Assembly (NCBI RefSeq): GCF_001552215.1
Contig: NZ_BCQT01000004.1
Coordinates: 670,084 to 734,083 of the forward strand
Origin: Actinomadura macra NBRC 14102
GTDB lineage: Bacteria; Actinomycetota; Actinomycetes; Streptosporangiales; Streptosporangiaceae
Length of the DNA: 64,000 nucleotides
Reading direction: 5' to 3'
The notes beneath the pieces are model-generated. The model saw only the letters and a list, made by a program, of their open reading frames with translations, did not search any database and was not told the origin of the DNA. Below are positions 53,941 through 62,125 of the stretch, piece by piece (the stretch's first letter is position 1; every line of letters begins with the position of its first letter). Both the position numbers and the translations under genes were made by a program.

Positions 53941-54966
53941 ATGGCGAACTTCACGCTGGAGGACGTTCGGCAACGGACGTACAAGGCGCGTGACGCCTGG
54001 TGGACGGTACTGCTGGTCGATCCACTCGCGTCCCGGCTCGTCAAGTTCACCGCCAACCGGACGCGGGTGACGCCCAACCAGCTCACCGTGGGTGCCCTGA
54101 TCCTCGGCCTGGCCGCCGGCGGGTGCTTCGCCGTGGCCGGCTGGCCGTGGCTGCTGGCCGGTGCGCTGCTGTACCACCTGTCGTTCACGCTCGACTGCAT
54201 GGACGGCAAGATCGCGCGCCTCAAGGGCACCGGCTCGGTGTTCGGTGCCTGGCTCGACTACATCTTCGACCGGGTCCGGGTGCTGGCCTGCGCCATCGCG
54301 CTCATGGCCGGACAGTACGCGGCCACCCACAACGTCGCGTACGTGTGGACGGCCGTCGCGGTGGTCTTCCTGGACATGCTGCGCTACATGGACGCGCTGG
54401 AGATCTACAAGGTCCGCTCGCAGATGCGCGCCACGCTGAACGCCGCCCGCGAGGAGGCCCGGGACCTGGAGCTGGCCGCCCGGCGCGCCAACGGCGAGGT
54501 GCTGGACGCCGACGAGGTCGGCGAGGACCTGCGGTCGGCCGAGGGCGCGCTCCGCGAGGACCCCGAGGCCGACATGGAGAACCGGGTCGTCGGCGACGAC
54601 CCGGCCGCCAAGGAGCTCCAGCAGGGCTTCGAGGCGCGGTTCCCCTGGTACGCGCGGATCCGCAACGTGCTCATGGCGGGCCGCATCCGCCCGCACCTGA
54701 TCAGCGGCATCGAGTTCCAGATGGGCGTGTTCATCGTCGCCCCGGTGGCCGCCGCCATCGTCCCCGGCGCGGTGATCCCGGTGGTGGCGCTGAGCGCCCT
54801 CGGCATGCTGACCTTCGAGCTGATCATCATCTACAAGTTCTGGCTTGCCAGCCGCGACTACAGCCGCAGCATGGCCAAGCTGAACGGCAAGATCGAGGAG
54901 TACCGCCTCCAACTCCCCGCCGCCCGCCGCGAAACCGCGGACGCGGCCGTCGGTAGCGGCGGCTGA
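53941..54966 (+). CDS. CDP-alcohol phosphatidyltransferase
   Basis: This membrane enzyme displaces CMP from a CDP-linked lipid or alcohol with a second alcohol. The full signature D-x2-DG-x2-AR-x8-G-x3-D-x3-D is seen as DCMDGKIARLKGTGSVFG, then AWLDYIFD, at about residues 82-107. At 341 residues it is longer than typical PgsA-type enzymes because a charged helical insert of about 75 residues (REEARDLELAARRANGE and following) sits before the last membrane helices. Substrate unknown; phospholipid head-group or polymer-primer synthesis would fit. GAGAGGA precedes the ATG. Confidence 0.9.
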   Translation: MANFTLEDVRQRTYKARDAWWTVLLVDPLASRLVKFTANRTRVTPNQLTVGALILGLAAGGCFAVAGWPWLLAGALLYHLSFTLDCMDGKIARLKGTGSVFGAWLDYIFDRVRVLACAIALMAGQYAATHNVAYVWTAVAVVFLDMLRYMDALEIYKVRSQMRATLNAAREEARDLELAARRANGEVLDADEVGEDLRSAEGALREDPEADMENRVVGDDPAAKELQQGFEARFPWYARIRNVLMAGRIRPHLISGIEFQMGVFIVAPVAAAIVPGAVIPVVALSALGMLTFELIIIYKFWLASRDYSRSMAKLNGKIEEYRLQLPAARRETADAAVGSGG

Positions 54967-54990
54967 TCCGCCACGTTCGTCCTCTGACGC

Positions 54991-55026
54991 CGAGGTCCCC
55001 CGAGAGCCTGCTCTCGGGGGACCTCG
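54991..55026. terminator. Bidirectional terminator between convergent genes
   Basis: CGAGGTCCCCCGAGAG (54991-55006), loop CCTG, CTCTCGGGGGACCTCG (55011-55026): a perfect 16-base-pair stem placed between the ends of the CDP-alcohol phosphatidyltransferase (54966) and the minus-strand glycosyltransferase (55060). It serves both directions. Confidence 0.85.
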
Positions 55027-55059
55027 CAGTTTCCGGTACTGCCGTTCCGGGTGGTGCGG

Positions 55060-57408
55060 TCAGGGGGTTCTGGCCGGGGTTGCTTCGGTGGTCGTGGCGA
55101 GCATGTCCGTCCACTGGCGGCACACCTCGTCCAGGCCGTAGGCCGCGCGGACCTGGTCGCGGGCCAGGAGGCGGTCGTGCTCCCAGCGACCAAGGGACAC
55201 GGTGGAGGCGATCGAGGCGGCCATCGCGGACGGGTCGGCGTGGATCCACCGCGCGTCGTAGATGGTCTCGGCGCCCGGCCAGCCCAGCAGCACCGGCACC
55301 GCGCCGGACGCCATCCCCTCGGCGGGCGCCAGGTGGAAGCTCTCGTCGTCGCTGGTCGACAGCACGAACCCGATGCGCCGCAGCCAGGACGCCACGTCCC
55401 GTCCGTAGGAGTCGAACACGACCCCGCCCGCCAGCAGCGGTGAGCGGCGGATCCGGCGGAACACCTGCTCGTAGTGGGCGCGCTCCTCCTCCTTCTGCCA
55501 GATCCACCAGTACTCCCAGGGGAGCTTGGTCTTGACGAACAGGGTGAAGCGGGGATCGTCGCGGCGCAGCTCCTCCAGCGCGTCCAGAGCCAGGTCGAGC
55601 CGCTTGCGGGACGGCGCGATGCCGATCATTCCGAGGTGGTGCTCGGCGCCGGTGAGCTTGGGCCGGTCGAGCTGATGGTCGTCCACCCAGTTGGGAATGG
55701 TGGTGACCTTGCCGGTGGGCCAGCCGGTGAGCTCGCGGGTCAGGTCGGCGTAGTGCGGGCTGACGCAGATGATCTCGTCCACGGCGTCGATGGGCAGGTG
55801 CCGCGGCCAGCGCGCGTACAGCTCGAAGCGGTGCAGCCGGACGACCAGCCGCTGCCCTGGACGCTTGTGGTGCGCGTACCAGATCGCGTTCGGGCCGCAC
55901 CACTCGCAGACGATGACGTCCGCCCAGTCGGCCAGTTCCTGGCTGCGATCCTCGTCGTGGACCTTCAGCGCGGCCCACTTGTCGACGCGGACCTCCATGT
56001 CCGGGCGGGAACGGAGGTAGTCGAGCAGCCGGGTGAAGAACTTGAGGTCGTGTCCGGCGACGCCGACGCGCAGGCGCCGCTGCCCGCCCGGCGAGGCGGC
56101 GGCCGCGGCGGCGGAGCCGGTCAGCGCCTCGTCCAGCGCGGCGAGGCCGTCGTCTCCGGCCGTACCGAGGCGGGCGGTCGTGCGCTCGTGCTCCGCGGCG
56201 GCGGCGAGGACGGTCGGGGACGGCTCGGGGAACGTCTGCGCGAGGCAAACGCGCAGCCGCCCGGCCGCCGCGTCCAAGGTGAACTCGGCGGCCGCCGCGC
56301 GGCAGCGCTCGGCGGCCAGCGTGAACACGTCGGGGTTCTTGCCGATGAGGGTCAGCGCGTCCAGAACGTCGGTCTCCGTCGCCGCGAACAGCGGGTAGTC
56401 GACGCCGAAGAGCCGCTCGTGCATCGGCGTCCGGTTGAGGACGACCGGAACGCCGAGCGTCCCGCACTCCAGCACCTTCGTCGACAGCTCCAGGCTCGCG
56501 TCCATCTCCGGATGCCGCCACGACAGGCCCACGTCGCAGGCCGCGGTCAGCCGCATCGCCTCGGCGCGGGGATGCCCGCCGTGCCAGACGACGCCCTGGC
56601 CGCTCTCCAGGGCCGTCCGCATCCGGGTGGCGAAGCCGGGATCCTCCGGATCGTCGTGGATCTTGTCGCCGACCATGTTCAGCTCGGCGTCCACGCCCCG
56701 GATCGCAAGCAGGCGCGGCAGCGACGTCATCTCGTAGGTGTTCCAGCGCGGCGCGAACTTGCCGGTGTAGACGAGCTTGAGCGCGCGGCCGTCCGGTGCG
56801 CCGGACGGCCTCGGCTCCAGGCCGTCCGGGAGGACGACGACGGGCGGGAACAGCACGCTCTTGCCCGCGGTGGCCGGGACGGCGCTCTCCAGGAAGCCGC
56901 GCAGTTCCTCGGTCTGGCAGAGCAGGACCCGGGAGGCGTCCGCGATCCGGCGCAACTCGCCCTTGGACGAGCCGTCGAACTGGGCGGCGGACTGGGGGAC
57001 GTCGGTCAGATAGGTCCACAGCCGTCCGGCCAGCGGCCCGGCCGACAGCTTGCCCGCCAGGCGGCGGCCGCGCACGATGATCAGATCGAAACCACCCTCC
57101 GGGGGCTCGCCCTCCCCCGAACCGCGCCGCTCCTCTTCGTCCACGCGGGCGAGGACGGCGGCGGCGGTCTTCGGGGGCATCGCGCCCTCGATGTCGATCA
57201 GGCCCTCCGCGTGCGGGCTGCGCACGGTGACCCCGGGCAGGGCGCGCAGCGGATCGACGAGCCGGCCGGTCCTGACGGGGGCCTTGAGGACCAAGGTCAC
57301 CGCGCAGCCGGCGCGGGCCAGCGCCTGGACCATGCCCTGGGCCCAGATCGCCGAGCCGTCGATCAGGTTGAGATCGACGTCGCCGTAGACGAGGGCGCGA
57401 GGTCGCAC
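55060..57408 (-). CDS. Tandem-domain GT4-type glycosyltransferase
   Basis: The protein has 782 residues with two GT-B-like modules. The first (residues about 1-400) has VYGDVDLNLIDGSAIWAQG, LKLVYTGKFAPRWNTYEM and MDASLELSTKVLECGTLGVP. The second (about 450-770) has RLRVGVAGHDLKFFTRLLD, IVCEWCGPNAIWYAHHKRPG, HHLGMIGIAPSRKRLDLALD and DESFHLAPAEGMASGAVPV. Two active sites could add two different sugars. The GTG at 57408 is preferred, with AAAGGA before it; the longer frame overlaps the upstream gene. Part of the wecB operon. Confidence 0.87.
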   Translation of the reverse strand: MRPRALVYGDVDLNLIDGSAIWAQGMVQALARAGCAVTLVLKAPVRTGRLVDPLRALPGVTVRSPHAEGLIDIEGAMPPKTAAAVLARVDEEERRGSGEGEPPEGGFDLIIVRGRRLAGKLSAGPLAGRLWTYLTDVPQSAAQFDGSSKGELRRIADASRVLLCQTEELRGFLESAVPATAGKSVLFPPVVVLPDGLEPRPSGAPDGRALKLVYTGKFAPRWNTYEMTSLPRLLAIRGVDAELNMVGDKIHDDPEDPGFATRMRTALESGQGVVWHGGHPRAEAMRLTAACDVGLSWRHPEMDASLELSTKVLECGTLGVPVVLNRTPMHERLFGVDYPLFAATETDVLDALTLIGKNPDVFTLAAERCRAAAAEFTLDAAAGRLRVCLAQTFPEPSPTVLAAAAEHERTTARLGTAGDDGLAALDEALTGSAAAAAASPGGQRRLRVGVAGHDLKFFTRLLDYLRSRPDMEVRVDKWAALKVHDEDRSQELADWADVIVCEWCGPNAIWYAHHKRPGQRLVVRLHRFELYARWPRHLPIDAVDEIICVSPHYADLTRELTGWPTGKVTTIPNWVDDHQLDRPKLTGAEHHLGMIGIAPSRKRLDLALDALEELRRDDPRFTLFVKTKLPWEYWWIWQKEEERAHYEQVFRRIRRSPLLAGGVVFDSYGRDVASWLRRIGFVLSTSDDESFHLAPAEGMASGAVPVLLGWPGAETIYDARWIHADPSAMAASIASTVSLGRWEHDRLLARDQVRAAYGLDEVCRQWTDMLATTTEATPARTP

Positions 57409-57419
57409 AGGAGTTCCTT

Positions 57420-58091
57420 TCAACGGGCCGGGACGAGCAGTTCGGCGAGCCTGCCGGGTGTGGCCGCGACGGCGTCCCACTGGAGGCAGGCCAGGGTGGC
57501 CGGGGGCGCCTCGCCCCACAGGACGAGCGGCAGATCACGGGAGGCGGCCAGCTCGCGGACGTCGTTCAGCGCGCGGTCCCGGTCGTACATGCCGGGGACG
57601 CCGAGATAGGCCCACGGGCCGCCGGGCTCGCCGGCCGCGGCGTCCACGACGAGCATGTCCACGTCGGCGGTGTCCAGCACGATCGTGGCGTCGTGCGGGT
57701 ACAGCGGGATGACCTTCGCCTGCTCCCGGAGCGTCGCCGCCGCGCGCGCGCCGAGTACACCCGCGATGACGAGGCCCTCGTAGGGCGCGGAGACGAGAAG
57801 GCGGTCCTCGGGCCTGTCGACCCGGTCGAGCTGGATCCGCTCGCCGTCGGCCGAGCCGGAGTCCGATACGGGGACGTTGCGCTTGCGCCAGAGCCGGTAC
57901 AGCTCCTTCGGCAGCTTCACGCCGCGCCGCCGAGGGTTGCGCGCCGCGCCCGCGACGAGCCGCCCGAACTGCAGGGTCGTGGACGTCTCCAGCGCGTCCA
58001 GCCGCCGTTCCAGCTCCTGCACCCGCGACTCGCGCTCGCGCAGCGTGGCCCGCAGCCGCGCCACCTGCCGGTTGGCCTTGGCGTTATTCAC
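57420..58091 (-). CDS. Coiled-coil protein of unknown function in the wecB operon
   Basis: The protein has 223 residues. The first 40 form a strongly charged coiled coil (ARLRATLRERESRVQELERR, then LDALETSTTLQFG), typical of proteins that sit beside glycosyltransferases and may scaffold them. The remainder has alternating strands (KVIPLYPHDATIVLDTADVD) like half of a Rossmann or GT-B domain, without catalytic motifs. The GTG at 58091 overlaps the wecB stop by eight bases; the next gene starts 11 bases after this one ends. I do not assign a family. Confidence 0.75.
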   Translation of the reverse strand: MNNAKANRQVARLRATLRERESRVQELERRLDALETSTTLQFGRLVAGAARNPRRRGVKLPKELYRLWRKRNVPVSDSGSADGERIQLDRVDRPEDRLLVSAPYEGLVIAGVLGARAAATLREQAKVIPLYPHDATIVLDTADVDMLVVDAAAGEPGGPWAYLGVPGMYDRDRALNDVRELAASRDLPLVLWGEAPPATLACLQWDAVAATPGRLAELLVPAR

Positions 58092-59181
58092 CCAGGAACT
58101 CCATGATCACGTCGGCGATGCGGGGACCGGCCTGCCCGTCCCACAGCGGCGGCTTCGAGTCGTGCGCGGGGGACGACCCTCCTGGCCCCCCGCTCTTCAG
58201 GGCCTTACGGGCTGCCGGGACCAGTTCCTCGAAGGTGACGAGGCGGTTGGTGCCGTGGGTGATGGTGATGGGTCGTTCGGTGTTGGGGCGGACGGTCAGG
58301 CAGGGGACGCCGAGGATGGTGGTCTCCTCCTGGAGGCCGCCGGAGTCGGTGACGACGGCCGCGGCGCCGCGGACGGCGGCGATGAAGTCGATGTAGCCCA
58401 GGGGTTCCAGGACGTGCACGCTCGGGTGGTCGTCGAGCCCGGCGGCCAGCAGGGTGGCGCGGCCGCGCGGGTGGACGGGGATGACCAGGTCGGCGAGGTC
58501 GGCGACGCCGTGCAGGTGCCGTACCAGCGCGGCGGCGGTCTCGGGCGCGTCCACGTTCGCGGGGCGGTGCATCGTCGCCAGGACGTACCGCTCCGGCAGA
58601 TCGTGGGCCGCGCGCACCTTGGCGGTGTCGAAGCTGTCCAGGTTCGCCAGCAGCGTGTCGATCATCGGGTTGCCGACGAGGTGCGCCCGTTCCACCGGGA
58701 CGCCCTCGTTCGCCAGGTGCCCGATCGCCTCGGGGCTGGTCACCAGGCACAGGTCGGACAGCTGGTCGGTGAGCCGCCGGTTGACCTCCTCCGGCATGCT
58801 CATGTCGAAGCTGCGCAGCCCGGCCTCCACATGGGCGACCGGGATGTGCAGTTTGGCCGCGACCAGTGCGGCGGCGATCGTCGAGTTCACGTCGCCATAC
58901 ACGATGACGAGCGCGGGTGAACGGCTCGTGAACTCCTGTTCCAGCCCGATCATCAGGGCGGCCGTCTGCTCGGCGTGCCCGCCCGAACCCACGCCGAGGT
59001 TGACGTCCGGCTCCGGGAGGCCCAGCTCCACAAAGAAGATCTCCGACATCCGCTCGTCATAGTGCTGCCCGGTATGGACCACCGCCTGCTCGGCGCCCGC
59101 GGCGCCGAGGGCGCGGATCACCGGGGCGGCCTTGACGAAGTTCGGTCGCGCCCCCAGGACGTGCACGATGGGTGCCAACAC
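58084..59181 (-). CDS. wecB: UDP-N-acetylglucosamine 2-epimerase (non-hydrolysing)
   Basis: Converts UDP-GlcNAc to UDP-ManNAc in the cytoplasm. The protein has 365 residues with family marks VLGARPNFVKAAPVIRAL, HTGQHYDERMS, VYGDVNSTIAAALVAAKL, HVEAGLRSFDMSMPEEVNR and TDSGGLQEETTILGVP. GTG at 59181 is preferred because AGAAGGGAA lies just before it; the ATG at 59199 precedes that site. The C-terminal loop near residue 334 carries an in-frame mini-repeat (SGGPGGSSPAHDS) that is not normal for the family. Product would feed WecC, encoded at 60694 on the other strand. Confidence 0.95.
   Translation of the reverse strand: MLAPIVHVLGARPNFVKAAPVIRALGAAGAEQAVVHTGQHYDERMSEIFFVELGLPEPDVNLGVGSGGHAEQTAALMIGLEQEFTSRSPALVIVYGDVNSTIAAALVAAKLHIPVAHVEAGLRSFDMSMPEEVNRRLTDQLSDLCLVTSPEAIGHLANEGVPVERAHLVGNPMIDTLLANLDSFDTAKVRAAHDLPERYVLATMHRPANVDAPETAAALVRHLHGVADLADLVIPVHPRGRATLLAAGLDDHPSVHVLEPLGYIDFIAAVRGAAAVVTDSGGLQEETTILGVPCLTVRPNTERPITITHGTNRLVTFEELVPAARKALKSGGPGGSSPAHDSKPPLWDGQAGPRIADVIMEFLGE
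58160..58198. repeat. GC-rich mini-repeat inside wecB
   Basis: The plus strand reads GGGGGACGACCCTCC and then GGCCCCCCGCTC, a variant of the repeat core seen at 39302-39416. It is antisense to wecB and adds the residues SGGPGGSSPAHDS in frame. Confidence 0.5.
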
Positions 59182-59223
59182 AATTTCCCTTCTGTTCATC
59201 GGGGTTGCCTACGCTCGCCCGCC

Positions 59224-60672
59224 GTGCTCAAAAAACCCGTCTACCTGCTGGGACTCACCTGGCGCCAGCTCCGCGACGATCCGGGGCGGGCACCCCGGCT
59301 GGCCGTCCGGCTGCTGGCGCGGGTGACCCCCGGCCCGCTCGGCGGCCGGCTGCGGCGCTCCCGCCTCGCCGTCCCGCGCCCGCGCGGCCTCCAGCGCGAG
59401 ACCACCGAGCTGCGCGCCCTGCTGGCGCACACGCCGCCGCCCCGTCCCGCCCGTCACGCACCCCCCGCCCAGTCCGGGACGCGCGTCCTGCAACTGGTGA
59501 CGAACGCGCTGCCCCGCACGAACGCCGGCTACACCGTCCGGACGCACCGGCTCGCCCTGGCGCAGCGGGAACTCGGGCTGGACGTCCAGGTCGCGACGCG
59601 GCTCGGCTACCCCCTCAGCCAGGGCATCGGCGACGCCCGCCCCCGGGTCGAGGTGGACGGCGTCCCCTACCACCGGCTGATCCCCTGGGCGCCGCCGTCC
59701 AATCCCGTCCGGGCGGTGAACAAGGGCGCCGACCTGGCCGGACGCCTCGTCCGCGAGCTGCGCCCGGACGTCGTGCACGCGGTCAGCAACCACCTGAACG
59801 CGGCGGTCGCGCTGGAGCTCGGCCGCCGGCACGGGCTGCCGGTGGTCTACGAGGTCCGCGGTTTCCTGGAGGACTCCTGGCTCTCGCGTGACCCCGCCCA
59901 TAAGGAGACGGACGAGTTCTACCGGCTCACCCGCGAGCTGGAGACGCGGCGCATGGCCGAGGCGGACGCGGTCGTCACGCTCGGCGAGGCGATGCGCGCG
60001 GAGATCGCGTCCCGCGGCGTCCCCGCCGAGAAGATCTTCACGGTGCCCAACGGCGTGGACGAGGCGTTCCTGCAGCCGCTGCCCGATGCCGCCGACCTGC
60101 GGGTCTCGCTCGGCATCCCGGCGGACGTGCCGGTCGTCGGCCTGACGTCCTCGTTCTACGGCTACGAGGGCATCGACACGCTCATCGACGCGGCGGCGCT
60201 GCTGCGCGACCGGGGCACGCCCGTCACGCTGCTGCTGGTCGGCGACGGCCCCGAGCGCGGCGCGCTCGAACGGCGCGCGGCCGGGCACGGCGTTCACGCC
60301 GTGTTCACCGGGCGCGTGCCGATGGAATCCGTTCGTCGCCACCACGCCGTCCTCGATGTGTTCGCGGTCCCCCGACGGGCTGACCGGGTCTGCCAATTGG
60401 TCACGCCCCTCAAGCCGATCGAGGCGATGGCCGGGGGAATCCCAGTGATAGCAAGTGATGTCAAGGCTCTGCGCGAAATCGTAGAACCGGGCGTAACGGG
60501 CACGTTAACAGTTCCGGAAGAGCCGGAAGCATGGGCCAATTCGTTGGATGAACTCATTTACGCTCCAGAAAGACGCCGGAAAATCGGGCAGTCGGCTCGG
60601 GAGTGGGTGAGGGCGGAACGCACGTGGCGGGCCGTCGCGGCCTGCTACCGGGCGGCATACGCCATCACATAG
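59224..60672 (+). CDS. GT4-family glycosyltransferase
   Basis: The protein has 482 residues and a GT-B fold. After a basic N-terminal segment of about 80 residues comes TNALPRTNAGYTVRTHRLA (the GT4 glycine loop), VVYEVRGFLEDSWLSRDP, VPNGVDEAFLQPLPDA, and in the donor domain a CQLVTPLKPIEAMAGGIPVIAS segment where PLKPIEAMA replaces the usual E-x7-E. GTG at 59224 is the start. The promoter must lie in the 42 bases between it and the divergent wecB. The stop is 21 bases before wecC, so both are in one operon. Confidence 0.88.
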   Translation: MLKKPVYLLGLTWRQLRDDPGRAPRLAVRLLARVTPGPLGGRLRRSRLAVPRPRGLQRETTELRALLAHTPPPRPARHAPPAQSGTRVLQLVTNALPRTNAGYTVRTHRLALAQRELGLDVQVATRLGYPLSQGIGDARPRVEVDGVPYHRLIPWAPPSNPVRAVNKGADLAGRLVRELRPDVVHAVSNHLNAAVALELGRRHGLPVVYEVRGFLEDSWLSRDPAHKETDEFYRLTRELETRRMAEADAVVTLGEAMRAEIASRGVPAEKIFTVPNGVDEAFLQPLPDAADLRVSLGIPADVPVVGLTSSFYGYEGIDTLIDAAALLRDRGTPVTLLLVGDGPERGALERRAAGHGVHAVFTGRVPMESVRRHHAVLDVFAVPRRADRVCQLVTPLKPIEAMAGGIPVIASDVKALREIVEPGVTGTLTVPEEPEAWANSLDELIYAPERRRKIGQSAREWVRAERTWRAVAACYRAAYAIT

Positions 60673-60693
60673 AACTCGCGAAAGGAGCCGGGT

Positions 60694-61956
60694 ATGGATC
60701 TGGTCGTCATCGGACTCGGCTACGTGGGACTGCCGCTGGTGCGGGAGGCGTGCCGGGCCGGGCTGGAGGCCGGCGGTCTGGACCGCGACGCGCGCGTCGT
60801 CGCCGGGCTCAAGGCCGGGCTGTCGCACATCGACGATGTCTCGCCCGCCGAGGTCGAGGAGATGAACGAGGCCGGTTTCACGCCGAGCCTGCACGAGGAC
60901 ATCCTGGACGGCGCGCAGACGGTGGTGATCTGTGTTCCCACGCCGCTGTCGGCGGAGGGCGGCCCGGACCTGACGGCGGTCCGCGGGGCGGCCGAGACCG
61001 TCGCCCGGCACCTGGAGCCCGGCATGCTCGTGGTGCTGGAATCCACCACCTACCCCGGCACCACCGACGAGGTCGTCCGCCCGATCCTGGAGACCTCCGG
61101 CCTGGTCGCGGGCGAGGAGTTCCACCTGGCCTTCTCGCCCGAGCGGATCGACCCGGGCAACCCCGTCTACGGGGTGCGGAACACACCCAAGATCGTCGGG
61201 GGGCTCACCCCGGCGTGCGCGTCCGCCGCCTCCGCCTTCTACGGCAAGTTCGTGGACCGGGTCGTGGAGGCCAAGGGCACCCGCGAGGCCGAGATGGCGA
61301 AGCTTTTGGAGAACACCTACCGGCACGTGAACATCGCGCTGGTCAACGAGATGGCGGTGTTCTGCCACGAGCTCGGGATCGACCTGTGGGACGCGATCGA
61401 CTGCGCCGCCACCAAGCCGTTCGGGTTCCAGGCGTTCCGCCCCGGACCCGGCGTCGGCGGCCACTGCATCCCGATCGACCCCAACTACCTGTCCTACAAG
61501 GTCCGCTCCCTGGGCTACCCCTTCCGGTTCGTCGAACTGGCCCAAGAGATCAACGAGCGGATGCCCCGCTACGTGGTCGAACGCGCCCAGCAACTCCTCA
61601 ACCGCGAAGGGCGCGCCCTCAAGGGCGCCAAGGTCCTGCTGCTCGGCGTCACCTACAAGGCCGACATCGCCGACCAGCGCGAATCCCCGGCCCGCCCGGT
61701 GGCCCGCCGCCTGGCCCGCCTGGGCGCCGACCTCAGTTTCCACGACCCGTTCGTGACCGAATGGCAGGTCGAGGGCGCCGAGGTGCGCAACGCCGGAACG
61801 GACCTGCCCGCCGCGCTGAAGGCCACGGATCTGGCGATCGTGCTGGCCGACCACGGCGCCTACGACGCCGCCACGCTCGCCCGGCACGCCCCGCTGCTGT
61901 TCGATACCCGCGGCCGGACGCGCGAGATGCGCGGCGAATCCGTCGAGCTCCTCTGA
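60694..61956 (+). CDS. wecC: UDP-N-acetyl-D-mannosamine dehydrogenase
   Basis: Oxidises UDP-ManNAc to UDP-ManNAcA with two NAD+. The protein has 420 residues: N-terminal NAD-binding loop VVIGLGYVGLPLV, middle domain with LLENTYRHVNIALVNEM, catalytic cysteine in GGHCIPIDPNYLSYK near residue 260, and C-terminal domain KVLLLGVTYKADIADQRESP. A good ribosome site, AAAGGAG, precedes the ATG. Together with wecB it provides an acidic sugar for a teichuronic-acid-type polymer. The family also includes UDP-glucose dehydrogenases; the presence of wecB favours the ManNAc substrate. Confidence 0.92.
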   Translation: MDLVVIGLGYVGLPLVREACRAGLEAGGLDRDARVVAGLKAGLSHIDDVSPAEVEEMNEAGFTPSLHEDILDGAQTVVICVPTPLSAEGGPDLTAVRGAAETVARHLEPGMLVVLESTTYPGTTDEVVRPILETSGLVAGEEFHLAFSPERIDPGNPVYGVRNTPKIVGGLTPACASAASAFYGKFVDRVVEAKGTREAEMAKLLENTYRHVNIALVNEMAVFCHELGIDLWDAIDCAATKPFGFQAFRPGPGVGGHCIPIDPNYLSYKVRSLGYPFRFVELAQEINERMPRYVVERAQQLLNREGRALKGAKVLLLGVTYKADIADQRESPARPVARRLARLGADLSFHDPFVTEWQVEGAEVRNAGTDLPAALKATDLAIVLADHGAYDAATLARHAPLLFDTRGRTREMRGESVELL

Positions 61957-61959
61957 GAG

Positions 61960-61998
61960 CGTCCCGGCTGGCGGGACGATCCTGTCAGATCCCTGACA
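61960..61998 (+). terminator. Double hairpin after wecC
   Basis: CGTCCCG (61960-61966)/CGGGACG (61972-61978) and TGTCAG (61983-61988)/CTGACA (61993-61998), starting four bases after the wecC stop. Likely transcription end for the glycosyltransferase-wecC operon; the second stem is followed by AAAAGAG, not T's. Confidence 0.6.
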
Positions 61999-62125
61999 AA
62001 AGAGCTGTTGGAGGGACTCGCCCGGCGCTGTCCACCTCCTGGACGACGGGAATTCATCGGCAATTTCCATGACCGTCCAAGACTCGGTCAGAGGCGATAA
62101 TGACGCATGTTGCGGAGTGAGTGTA

